DNA of 64,000 bases from contig NC_051137.1 in the NCBI RefSeq assembly GCF_014839805.1, positions 8,793,170 to 8,857,169 of the forward strand, given 5' to 3'. This DNA is from Manduca sexta (lineage: Eukaryota > Arthropoda > Insecta > Lepidoptera > Sphingidae). Positions 12,193 through 24,014 of this stretch are shown here, piece by piece (positions within the stretch are counted from its first letter, which is position 1; each line of letters starts with the position of its first letter). The position numbers were made by a program, and so were the translations under genes. The notes under the pieces were generated by a model. It was not told the origin of the DNA, ran no database searches, and worked only from the letters and a program-made list of their open reading frames with translations.

Positions 12193-14636
12193 TCGTCGCT
12201 ACAAGATATATTTCTTACCGCTGTCTTAACGTGTTGAAGCTGATCAGCTGCTCGAAAATTAATTATTCACACCTTCATTGGGTACCTATATTATAACTTA
12301 TAACGTTAGGTTTCTCACTGCCATTTCTATCAATTACCGATATAATAAGTTATTAAATATCGTATAATATAATAATTTAGAAAAAAGCTTATCAACTTAT
12401 TGCAAATAAATATGATCATTTTCAATCATTCGTAAGATAATAGCGATAAAATTATGTACCTTAATATTCAGTAGGTATTATTCATTTCTTTATAATGATT
12501 TTATTAAGTACCTAATACGAATGTGTGGAAAGAAATTCGCTACTATCACTATTTTTATAAATCATATTGAGTAGCATCCAGTAGAGCAAATACTGAGCGA
12601 TCACCTAGTCCATTGAAAAAAAAATAAGACCAATCGTTTTATTATCATTATAGTCAGATAGATAAGTACATAATTTTGTAAATAAGTAGCTGCTTGTATG
12701 AATTATAATAAATTTCGATGGAAAATTAAATGTTATTTATTCGTGATTGTCATACTTACTTACCTAACAGTGCTTGTTCTGAGTAACAGTGTAATGTGAT
12801 ATAAGTAGTATATTACATTGTTACATATTATACCTACGTATATTATAATTTTCCTACATATTATGAAACATCTGAACAGAGGCCAAATTAAATACACTTC
12901 ACGAAATATCTGATATCGCTATAATAACAGATTGCTGAAGTAAATTCAAAAATGCTGTTCAGCATAAAAGTAAATGGGGTCATAAATTAGCATCAGGAAC
13001 GTATTGCTTTAGGAATTAGGTTATACAGGAATTATCATATAGACGCACCCGGAAGGAGAGATACTGATCATGATCTAACATAGAAACGTAACAAGTCTTA
13101 ACGCCATATTAGAAAAAGTAGTACTATGCGCATCGGTGTGACCTAGCCAATAGGCTGGTTAAGATGTGTCCTCGGTGGAACTAATGAAAAGAAACTTTCG
13201 TGAATGTCGAATGCGGATAACAGATGGCTAAGATTATATCATGATCATATATTATGTTCAGTAGTGAAGTTAATGCCCTTTGGTTTATGTAATAGCATTG
13301 TTAATAGTTCGTGATATGTAACAATACCAGCAGTAGTAGAGACGTCTCCCACTAATTAAATTATAGATGCCTCAGTGTTCATGAAGTATAGATCCCCTTA
13401 GAGTGAGGAATACCTACAAATGAAATAGTATGACAGTATTGTATACCACATCGAACATTTTCCAATTATTTTCATTTAAACCAAGTAACTAGATTTACCC
13501 AAGTCTCAATAAAGCTAAAATGACTTCTGAGAAATTATTTTCGAAAAAGAAAAAAACGTTGGTAGGTACTTGATTAAGAGAAAATAATTACTTAATGATT
13601 AACTATAGGTAAGTATTTATGTATTTTAAGTTAAAATTGTAAAATTTATAACAAAACTGCCACCACATTTAATCAAAAATGCTGTTTTATTTCAAACGGC
13701 TTCTATCCTCACAACAAGTAAACACATGGAGCAAATATTATCTATTGGAGGCGTTTATCCCCTTTGTTAGGGTTGATAGATTTTTTGCTTGTTTTTACGT
13801 ACCTATGAACCTACATACGTAAGGAAAATGTTTTTTTTTCTTTTTCCGGATGTTCTGCAACCGTCTATACATTATTTTTTAAAAAATAATAGAAAAATTG
13901 CAACGTTTTGTAATGAGGTTACCTTACGTTCATCCGAATTTCAATTTGGCTGAAATAAATAAAGTACGCAAAATTGTAGAGCATCTCGTGTTCAAAGTCA
14001 AGGCGGCTTAGTAAGGAAACGTCCACACATAAAAAGACGTATTGTCGATACGTCGCTTTGAAAAATTGTCGCAATCAGCAACGGTGTCCAAATAAATATA
14101 ATATTAGTAAAAAAAAAAAAAATGGTTACGTTATATTAGGCTTATTTAATAGCAACACGAGCCGAGCGAGAGTCGGGAGCGTGGCGAGGTTGAGACCGGC
14201 AAATGCCAGAAAAACCCTGCACTTAAATTCTCCTTGAATCCAACATTTCCAATTTCAAAAATAAATGTTTGTTTGCTTCTGTTATTCATAATTTATAGTC
14301 ACCCTGCTGACAAAAAAACTAAAAGTTGGACGCCGTATTGTATAATAGCTGCATTACAAAATGGTGTCGTTTTTAAATTCGGCGCTCCTAATAGTCGCCA
14401 GTATCGTAGTATATACGGCACGACTTGGCTGCGACATACTCACTGCACTAAGTCGCGTTCGTTTCTGCAGTCTGCTTCACGAGTCATAACTCGCATTTGT
14501 GCACGTTGTCACGTGTGTAATAACCCAAGAGTCACGAGACTGACGCTCCAAGGGAATTCCCTTCACAATGCAAATAGCTGACACTTGCCGATTCTTCGCA
14601 AACAAACGCATTCGACATATTTTATACTAGCTTTTG
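12193..14636. other. Intergenic DNA downstream of collagen IV
   Basis: About 2.4 kb of AT-rich DNA that includes the collagen 3' UTR. I see no exon with coding periodicity and no full mobile element. It has an A-run near 14109-14121 and a short AT palindrome near 13875-13890. The open frame at 14234-14581 resembles nothing I know and I do not call it a gene. Confidence 0.6.
12405..12410 (+). terminator. Probable poly(A) signal of the collagen IV gene
   Basis: AATAAA about 213 bases downstream of the collagen stop codon. A second AATAAA lies near 12706-12711, so alternative 3' ends are possible. Confidence 0.5.
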
Positions 14637-15146
14637 CCCGCGACTCCGCCCGCGTTATAAAGTTTTTCGGGCTAAAGTATTCCGTTATAAAAATCATGAT
14701 ATATATTTTCCCGGGAGCCTATGTTCTTCCCAGGGTCTCAAACTGTCTCCATACCAAATTTCATCTTAATATGTTGGGTAGTTTTTGAATTTAACACGTT
14801 CAGGCAAACGGATGTAGCGGGGGACTTTGTTTTATAATATTTTTTGTAGAACTTTTTAAGAGGAACAATCCCGTCATACATCATTGTTGCATAACTCTAA
14901 CCGTTTACGCAGCGCACGCAACGCAAGCTCTCAAAACTAATAAATTTTCCCCGTTTTTGCAACATGTTTCATTACTGCTCCGCTCCTATTGGTCATAGCG
15001 TGAAGATATATATAGCCTATAGCACTCCAAGAATAAAGAGCTATCCAATACAAAACGATTTTTTCAGTTCGAACCGATACTTAGTTCTTGAGATTAGCGC
15101 GTTCAAACAAACAAACTCTTCAGCTTTATATAATAAGTAGTTTAGA
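14637..15146 (-). mobile_element. Helitron, one satellite unit
   Basis: In the printed strand it runs from A|CTAGCTTTTGCCCGCGACTC to TTTAGA|T, so the element's own 5' end (TC) is at 15146 and its 3' end (CTAG) at 14637. The 3' hairpin CGCGGGCGGAGTCGCG is intact with one change. It carries a single ~123-bp satellite monomer and the (CAAA)n-CTCTTCAGCTTTATATAATA end shared by the family. Confidence 0.85.
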
Positions 15147-15682
15147 TTATCACAATTTATTGACCATTGTATTTTGTAACCATGAAGTTAAAAGTGCAAT
15201 TGCTCTATGTTTTTTTCTAATGCTTAGTTGTTAGGCTTTGCCTCCATGATCTAGTGCCCCTGATTATGGAGAGTAGACTGGGGAGATTAAGGGTTAGACA
15301 ATCACCATTATATAGGTTTCTACTTTTTGTAATACAATTTTCCATTGGAATTGAATTTACCGAAGAGCGTTGAAAGAGCGGCGCAACCGCTGATACAACT
15401 GAGCCAAATAGTTTCTGCAACACAATATTATGATTGGAAAATATAAAATCGCCATTCTCATATTATAAGTTTTAATTTTTAAAAATCCATTTTTCCAATA
15501 TAGTATCCCCGCTAGAGAGTGAATGTAAATCATTTAATAGTTTAGTACTTATATATTTAAGATCGTGCTACTTAAACTTTCTGATATGTAAAGTTGAATA
15601 AAAAGTTTATAACAATAAAAAAAAACTAACCACTGTGATTAAGTTCAATAAAAGAACATTCGAGTTATAAACAAGGTTTATT

Positions 15683-18196
15683 TTACTCAATTGTCCTTGA
15701 AACAGAATCTAAATGTTTCAATTTATGATCATCAAGGTTAGGCATAACTTCGTAAGAGCATATGGTAACGCCGTGTCTGTGTCCTGGTGTCCATTCTCCC
15801 TTTAATCCAATATAATAAATTTTTGTAGTGTCGGCACCGAAATTACGAGGAAAATGCATTGTTAAATGTGACACCGATGAAAAAGTAACTATTCTGAAAG
15901 AAATGTACATCAATGTTTATTTGTGGCCCAAAAAACACGTAGTTTTTAGGTACAGACTGCAGAGTAGCTCGCGTGAGACCTTTCGCAAAATAAAAGTCCA
16001 ATTGTATATTTATCCAGGATAAAAAGCAATCGATTATGTTAGGTCTATCCGTAACTTTGCCGCAAGCCTTTTTGCGTTACTACGTCAACTGGCAGGTCGA
16101 ATAAGTTGAATTTACTTAATTGTTATTTGCGGCTTTGAAGATTTAGCTTTTAGGTCCCTTTACTTATATTGTCATTATAATGTTTTAATGGCTATGGGTA
16201 ATAATTAGGGGATTTCATGTTTTGAAAACAAAATAAATTCTCAGTTTACAATTTTCGGAACGAAAGTACTGTAGGCATTTCGTGAATTTACGTTATGGAA
16301 AAATCAGGTATCTAATCAACATAAAAATCCTGTGAACATAGAACTTACTTAGGATTATATTCAAGTACTCCTTCACTATCCTTCTGTAGCTCAAATACTT
16401 GATCAGGTGGTAAAGTAACTTCATCAAACGTCATATTAGGCTTGTTTTTAAACCTGAAATAGTAAGTTCACAGTTAGGCCATATTTACTGATGACACAAT
16501 TTGTTAAGTATAAATATTTGTATGAAACAATATTTTTTGCAGATCAGCTGAGTGTAATAAAAACACAAATTTTATCAGGGTCTGAAAGTATCTCCTTATC
16601 AAATTTCCTCAGAACCTATTGGGTATTTTTAGAGGTTATCGCATTCAAACAGGCAAACAGATGTGTTAGAGGACTTTATTTTAAAATATATTTTTAGTAC
16701 TTATTGAGAGGAATATTTCTGACATACATTATTGTTGCATAATTTTAAGCATTAAACTAGCACATACAACGGACACTCTAAAAAGGAATAATTTTTCCCC
16801 ATTTTTGCAACATGTTTCATTAAAGCTCTGGTCCTGTCAGTCATAGAGTGATGTTATATAGCCTATTGCCTTCCTCAATAAATGAGCTGTTCAACACTAA
16901 AAGAATTTCTTAAGATTAGTATGTTCAAACAAACAAACAATCTCTTCAATTTTATACAGGGTCATTTTGACATTGAGTTACTAAATGAAACCACATGCTT
17001 ATCTTCTTGTAAATAACACTTTACAATAAGTTATTTGAGCCATGGATGTAAAATAAAAAAGTGTAAGTTTTGAACAAAATAAATATGAATAAAAAGTAAT
17101 TTTAATTTTATGCGCCCTAATATCACTACTACCACTCTAAGAGTATTTGTCACAGTGGCAGCATCATACTTTCAGTCAGAAATACACTCACGCACACGCC
17201 ATATTCGCATTAAACTGTAAAATGATCGAAAAATCAGAAAACTAAAACCAGGATTTTTGGTGAAAGTATTTGTTATTAATGGATGATTTTTTGCACAATG
17301 TCAGCAAAGGTGAGCATGAGTATGTGATTTCATTTAGTGACGCAATGTCAAAATGACCCTGTATAATAGTATAGATCTATTTAAATACAAGTACTTATTA
17401 TTTATACTTACAGCCTTAATTCTGCAGGATGTGAATCAGTGTTCTCTGATGACACTTTAATACCCTTTAATTTAATGTTACCCGTGAAAGGGATGTTAAA
17501 AAGCAATTCTTCATCTGCATCACTCTCCACAAACTGTTTTAACATAATATTTATAGGTAATGATGCATTATTTTCAATAATACCAATATTACAGCTAAAT
17601 AATGAGACATGCAAGCCAGTTACTTTATGATAAGAAACAGTTGGGAATGGGCAGTTCCATTAAGACAATGACCACATTATCCTCAACTTTGAATAACAAA
17701 GCCAATAGCGCTTTGCCATTGTCCCACTTGCATTATGATTATTTCTATTGCATTAAGCCTCTTACTACCACTAGGTACTAAACAATACTGTTTACAATTT
17801 CATAAAACCTAGAAGGCAAGCTTACAGTTCCTTAGCAGCAGAAATAGAACATTAGAATGGTGCCTACCAGGATGTAGGCCTAACACCTAGTGAATAAAAA
17901 ACTTAAACAAACATAACAAAAGATATTTTTTTATAATTTTTTATGTTGTCTGCTTGATTTAAATAATTTGAATAGTCGAATATACAGAAAAATAAATTAA
18001 CAATTTAAGTACTTACAAGACTTCGATCCAAACGATTTTCCCAAGATTTGAAAACAGTTTTACCAGAACCTTCAACACTTTCATTCAAACATTGTAAATT
18101 TTCTTTATCAATTTTTTCAAATAGATTGTACTGAAAACCAATTTCGTTGACATCGCCTTGGTGATCATGTTCATGATGGCAGTGATTATGAGCCAT
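15683..18196 (-). CDS. PITHD1: PITH domain-containing protein 1
   Basis: Homologue of PITHD1, a cytosolic single-PITH-domain protein (the fold found C-terminal to thioredoxin in TXNL1, which binds the proteasome). Exons on the minus strand: 18196-18017, 17533-17412, 16453-16349, 15893-15683; GT-AG, in phase, 205 aa, against about 211 for the human protein. Recognition rests on the His-rich start (MAHNHCHHEHDH), LQCLNESVEGSGKTVFKSWE, FVESDADEELLFNIPFTG, and NFGADTTKIYYIGLKGEWT followed by RHGVTICSYE, all in the family order. An AATAAA overlaps or directly follows the stop codon, so the 3' UTR may be very short or polyadenylated further on. Intron 2 is enlarged by a Helitron with a MITE inside it. 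The gene is divergent from the SelT gene. Confidence 0.96.
16560..17375 (-). mobile_element. Old Helitron with a MITE inserted near its 5' end
   Basis: Diverged family member in a PITHD1 intron. It keeps CTATTGGGTATTTTTAGAG, TTGCATAATTTT, TTTTGCAACATGTTTCATTA, one degraded satellite unit and (CAAA)n-TCTCTTCAATTTTA. The 5' terminus (TAATAGTATAGA, ending 17375) is cut off from the body by the 409-bp MITE at 16955-17363. The 3' end near 16560 is decayed, so that boundary is approximate. Confidence 0.7.
16955..17363. mobile_element. TA-flanked MITE with long terminal inverted repeats
   Basis: Terminal inverted repeats: TACAGGGTCATTTTGACATT at the left, and its complement at the right ending ATGACCCTGTA. 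The match continues imperfectly for about 36 bp (GAGTTACTAAATGAAA against TTTCATTTAGTGACGC). It is flanked by TA at 16953-16954 and 17364-17365. Removing it restores the Helitron terminus around it, which supports both boundaries. The TA duplication suggests the Tc1/mariner group. A related single end (CAATGTCAAAAAGACCCTGT) lies near 32412-32431. Confidence 0.8.
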
Positions 18197-19065
18197 GGAT
18201 AAGAAACTATCTACCTAATGTAGGTGGGAATAGAATTGTAAAAAAATAATCAGTAGCCACTATTACAGTTCTTAGTGTACTGCGTAGTGTATACGCGGAG
18301 ATCTTTACTAGTAACTAGACTGTGTAGTAATAGATGAAATAAAACAACTAGTCAGTCGCCTCTCGCGTTACTAAAAACGAATAAATTGAAATAGAAAATT
18401 ACAATTTTCATTAACTGAGGAAGATGAAACAGGTTTGTATGTATTAAAACATTTGAAATCGAAATAGTGATAAGCAAATTTTCCGTCGTAAATATTATAA
18501 ATATACAAGTAGGTACCTAATTCACCAATGTCATAATGGTCATAATCAGCTGTCAAGTGTCAAAACCTAGTAACTTGACCAATTTTTTCTCAACTATTAT
18601 ACTATAAACATCGCTTAATTCTACTAGAATGCAATAAAACCTATTAGGAATCTACAAATTATTACCTATCCCCACATAATATTTGACAGAATGTCTTCCA
18701 CATAAAATAAAAGGCACACTAAGCAAACAAATTAGATTATTGAATAAATAATTTTTAAGATTTTTTTTTATATCGAAGACGGGCTCAATAGACTTGTTTC
18801 CAGAGCCGTAATAAAGAAATAAAAAAGATATGGAGCTGTCAGGTCACATTAATTCACAAACGTCACTTCTTAATTCTTATTTCTCTCAAAAAGTTTAATC
18901 GCTGAATAAGAATTTTGCACGAGTTCTGTCGGCAAAATAGAACATAACTTGTTTCTTGACAGATACAACATTACATTTGTTGCTATTTAGTTATTAACTA
19001 TCTTAGATTTTTAAACACTCATATGTATTGTGCCCAGTGGTGTTTTCATTTGAAAATATTTTAAA
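18197..19065. promoter_or_regulatory. Divergent promoter interval of PITHD1 and SelT
   Basis: The 869 bp between the two start codons must hold both promoters and both 5' UTRs. I see no convincing TATA box or named motif and no mobile element. The shared-regulation idea rests on geometry only. Confidence 0.4.
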
Positions 19066-22000
19066 ATGGCTTTGTTTAATAACTTCTGTTTATCATATTT
19101 GTTTGCAATACTACTTACGTGTTTAATTTTATCTGCTGATAATAGTGTGAGAGCTAGTGAAAATGATCCCGAAAGTATTACAAAAATTGGTCAAGGTGTA
19201 GGTCATGTGATGAATATTTATTACTGGTAATCATTTCAATATTTATTTATTGTTTATAACTGCATTTAGTAGTGTACGTAATGTTACCGAAATAGGCTAA
19301 AATTTCGGTGACTCCAGGCAGGTGGTAGTGCCCAATGGGCAGCAGAGAGAAATATGGTACATAACCTATGATTACCTGTCACTTTTTTATGAGCAAATGT
19401 CCTGTGTCCCAGAAAAATATGTAACGATACACTCATAATTTAATAAATAAAACCCAAACAAAGAGATATTCTGACACCTGAATACATTTGGTGTCAGAAA
19501 ATCCATTTTATTGGGAGCTGCTTCAACTACCAGAGTAATGAGATAAAAAAAAACCTTAGGAAATTACTGTATAAAACAAATGAGGAGGAAGGTGACAGAA
19601 GAAACGAAAGATTGTTCATACATTAGGTCCTGGTGTCAAAATATTCCCAAGTACATAATATACAACACTTTGTGCCTTTATTCTCAATATTTCTCCATGT
19701 ACTACTTGCCTGGTTGATTGAATTAGAGGCTTGTTTTCCACTGCTAGGGCACATCTATTAACCTTGTTTTTAGTCAAAGGTTAAAACTATGTAAGGTGTG
19801 TTTCGATAAGCTCCAGACCATCAATACATATGTACTACATGCTAGATTTGCATTCCAACATTCACTGTGTTCAACTGAATTGAACTGTAATCCATTAAAA
19901 CTGATTTTAGTATGGTATCAATATTTATGTTTGTACCTGTGTACGAAGAGGTGCTCTTAATATAAAAACCCGAGTCTAAGTGCAAACCTAGATGTAAATA
20001 AAAGATAGAGACTGTAAACTTACAAATGTGTAAATATCTTTATAGAAATTTCAACCCCTTAGAAAAGATTGAACATTGGCAGCATAAATATGAACTAAGT
20101 TTTAATAACACTGCTAAAGTTAGTATGATAAGATCCACATAATTAAGCAGAAGTCTGCATCAGTGTTAAGAAGATTGAAATCCACCAGTTTAATTTCATT
20201 GAACATCAAATGTGGTGTATAGACTGGGTCAGAAACAAACCATGTCATGTCATGGTTTCACAATACTTTTGCATAATATGTTTTTATGGCCTTTATTGAA
20301 CTTAGTAAAATGCGCCTTCTGGTTTGAACTTCAGTTAATGAGGCATACCATCATCATAATGTTAAAAAAGTTTACAGCTTCACTCTCTAAATTCTATCAA
20401 CAAATATTAACAATTATGATTTCTTTTTTCAGTTACTCTTGTGGCTATAGAAAAGTATTTGAGGACTATGCAGGGATAATACAACAAAAATATCCAGAAA
20501 TCTCTGTTGTTGGTGCAAACTATGATCCTCCAGGCCTTAATATGTACCTTTCAAGATTAATTGTAAGTATAGCTTCATGTGAAGTTAACACTCATTGGTT
20601 TTCTGTGTGTTTATGATCACAAATCTTAAATGAATGATATGAATGTAAAAGATGAGAAAAGATTTTTTTTTAATTACTATTAGTGCTAGTACTATCTATA
20701 ATATATACAACATATAGAACTTATAATATAACATAAGCAATGTCACAGTAGATGTTTATCCCTAAAAGAGTGTCTAAAATAAACTGTACTTTTAACAGTG
20801 AATAAGATAATATAGATAACAATGTGAGGTCTACAAGAAAGTAATAATACAGTAGCACCAAGGCTATCTGATAATCAACATGCAAGACAGAGTCGGATTG
20901 TTGGTGTTTTTTTTAACTACAGGTTACTGAAATCTGGTACTTTTTAGAGAAACAGAACGTGAGAATCTGACAAACTAGGTAATAATAAAAAGATATATTA
21001 TGCCTATGTGTAATATATAATTGTACATTGATAAAGGTGTCTTATTGGATTATAAGGGGCCCCAGATAAGATTGGATTACCCTGGGTCTACTGTATAATG
21101 TTTAATTAAACAATATTATTTATTGTTCACCACTAAAATAGACAATACTTATGTGTCACATTACAATGAATATTCTTTATGTATATATTATAATATTTTA
21201 GTAGGCATTATCTTATCACAATATTGATTACAATGTATTAGTCGGAAACATTATTTATTGACTGTCTGGGAACAGGTAAAATAATAGATATTATTATTCC
21301 TTACCAATTGATGATGTTAAAATACTATTTATGTTTCTCCCAACGGAGGAAGAAAGTCTTTTTGGATTAAAGGATATTACTTTAATATTTTCCCTCTTAA
21401 CCCCTTAAGAGATTGGTTGCAAAATATTATTTGTTTGCAATGTATTCTTTTGTAAATTACTAGATATCCAAATATCAAATTTCATAATTATTTATTGGTA
21501 TACAAGTACCCAAAACAAGCTAGGACATGGTTCTGCCTGGTGAACATTAGAAGAATTGCATATACACACTCAAAGCAAAAGCACTAGTTCAATTAAAACA
21601 AAAGATTAACAAAGAGATGTCTGCAGTTCCATGTTTTGAATCATAGGTCTCTTATCCAGTCTTTGTAAATTTCCATGCATGTTAAGAAGAATATCGAAAT
21701 TGTTCAATGTTATTATATATATTCGTAATATTAAAAACTTCAATCCGGATGGGGTTTCCTAACAAAAGTAAAGATATAGGATTATATCTTTACTTTTGTT
21801 TGATACATGTACTAATTTTAAAACTTTGATTCCAGGGTTTTGGAAAGATGATCCTCATAATGTGCATACTGAGTGGTGTGAACATTTTTGCTTGGTTGAA
21901 CAAACCTCAACCAGCTTGGTGGAGTTGGTGCCTTGAGAACAAATTATATGCCTGTATGATGATATTTTTCTTAGCCAACATGGTAGAAGGCCAACTGGTC

Positions 22001-22156
22001 TCATCTGGGGCATTCGAAATATCTCTAAATAACATTCCCCTTTGGTCTAAATTAGAAACTGGACGGATTCCACAGCCTCCTGAACTATTTCAAATAATAG
22101 ATAACACTTTACAATTTTCAAAGATGGATCTACCTAAAAGCAATTTTGTACAATAA
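19066..22156 (+). CDS. SelT: Thioredoxin reductase-like selenoprotein T homologue (Cys form)
   Basis: ER-membrane oxidoreductase of the SelT family. Exons 19066-19226, 20433-20562, 21836-22156; GT-AG, 203 aa, against about 198 in Drosophila. Residues 1-24 form a signal-anchor-like hydrophobic start. The redox motif CYSC is assembled across the first intron (TG|T gives the first Cys) in the context NIYYCYSCGYRKVFEDY. Vertebrate SelT has selenocysteine at the second position; here the codon is TGT, so no SECIS is needed. Exon 3 holds GFGKMILIMCILSGVNIFAW (a hydrophobic segment), ENKLYACMMIFFLANMVEGQ and SSGAFEISLNNIPLWSKLET, the family's conserved C-terminal block. AATAAA at 22374-22379 is a likely poly(A) signal. 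The start is the first ATG in the frame with the signal sequence. Confidence 0.96.
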
Positions 22157-24014
22157 TTACCAACTGTTTATTGGTTTCTATTAAAAGCTTTTGATTAAAG
22201 GGGGCTAAGGTTCTTAGGTTAAGGTAAAATATATATAAATAACATTAAAAGAAGTGAGCTATTTAGTTAAACTTATCGAAAATACGTAGTATGATTATGG
22301 ATTGCAATAAGCCAGGTGATATGTAAGTGTGTGTAGCCCATAATTTAGATAGGTACATTTGAAAATAATTAATAATAAAATTTTGTAAACATAATAGCAG
22401 TAGATACCACAATTCGATATTGCGAGATTATAAATTGTTAAATGAAATCTGGCGTTAAATTGAAGTTCGAATGTATAATGTTTTGAATAGTTAAAATATG
22501 CAATAAGTAATTAAATATCAGACACTTCACTAATACGATACACATGCATATATGCAATTTTGAAATCAACACGCATGTGGTGAACTTTATATATCATATA
22601 CATTGTCATTACTCCTGATAAATGAAAAACGATGCAGATTAGAAACTAGTCTTAGTTGTACGCCAACAAATCGCAGGGTAATGTCGCATTGCGTCCATTT
22701 TAAAGGAGCCTATAATTTCACTGAATACAATTGTAGTAATGAGACTTTCGCGCTGATGAAAACATTGGTAATTGCCGAGTTTTAGAAATATGCGCATGAT
22801 TGCACTTGTCGGCTTGTAATGTTCAGTGGGATATACACACTTAGTTTCCATAATATATATAGAATGTCTTGATACCATACTGTAAATGTAATTACTTAAA
22901 TACTTACATATTATTATATGGTAGATATAGCCAGGTAACTCTATGTTAAACCAATGATGTGCTTAACAGACTTATAAATGAGCTAGGTACTTTCCTACCT
23001 ACTCGTTATATCTGAAAATATTTGGTAAATGCAGAAACACTTATTGCGTGTAAACAACATTTTAAGCTGCTCGTTATTTATATACCAACAAGCTACATGG
23101 CATCCTTATAATTGAACCCCCTTCTTTGTCTATATTCATATGTCCTTTGTTCGTTAAGCTAATTTTTAAAGATTTAAGAGTTCAGTTACCTCTTTTTTCA
23201 CAGTACTATAATAATTACTGCAGATGTTTTCAGTTACTATTATAATCCAAAGTTAATACTATTTATTATAATAAAATATATAATAATAATACTTATCATT
23301 ATTGTAAAAAATATAAATATGATTATACAAATTACTATGTACATGTAAACTTTTACAATCCAAAATATATATCTTAAAATAAGTACCTACGCGTTTTGGG
23401 AATTTCAATAAAGAGTATTTTAAATTCTTTTATTTCACTAAAATTCTAATTTTGATATTCAGATTAATTTAGGCAAGCATCTAGTCGGTGGTTGATTGAT
23501 TTCTTTTTAAAGTTCACGGTAATAAATAAAGAAATAATCGAAATAATGTGTTTTTATTGTGCACTCTTCTATCACAATTTCCCTGAGTCTGGATGCACCA
23601 GATGTCTTCGAGGTTAAACATGCAATCATTGGGTCGGTAAAGTGACAGTTTTTATGGTCGGTATCAACTCTGACTGGAATATCTGTCCAATATGGCGAAA
23701 GGCTCAAACCATCCAAATCCATTAATAAAATACCTACAAATGGCGAAAATTAGGTAGGTACCCTACTTGGCCATATGTTAACACCTTCGGGAATGAGTCG
23801 TAAGTGTGTGTGTACGCAACAAGATGAAGATCGCAGTCCAATGCCTTATTCTACGCAGTGCGTTGTAGTTTAGAATTCGGGTGGTATTGGTACTGTTTAT
23901 GGCTAATCATGTCTTTTATCGTCGAGCGGGCAGATTGCTCGTCTCACCATTCACCTCCGATTATGGTGTAGATGAATTGGAAATAAAAACAACGAAGATG
24001 TTCACAATTACAAT
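22157..24014. other. Intergenic DNA between SelT and WDR35
   Basis: Converging 3' ends of two genes. It holds a strongly diverged SINE family 2 copy at about 23590-23830, plus strand (AATATGGCGAAAGGCTC, CTACTTGGCCATATG and CACCTTCGGGAATGAG in the family order). The rest is AT-rich with nothing recognised. Confidence 0.55.
23590..23830 (+). mobile_element. Diverged SINE family 2 copy
   Basis: Matches in order the family 2 body: GGGTCGGTAAAGTGAC, a GGTATCAACTCTGACTGGAA segment (family: CAGTATCAGCCCGGAGTCTG), CCAATATGGCGAAAGGCTC, then CACCTTCGGGAATGAG. The tRNA head is not recognisable. Confidence 0.5.

Noticed and set aside
14234..14581. 115-codon open frame between collagen IV and PITHD1
   Set aside because: No recognisable similarity, splice signals or codon pattern; it lies next to a Helitron in repeat-like DNA.
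19200..19235. TGGTAA stop directly after NIYYW, suggesting a very short secreted peptide
   Set aside because: TG|GTAATC is the exon 1 donor; splicing to 20433 restores CYSC and the whole SelT family sequence.
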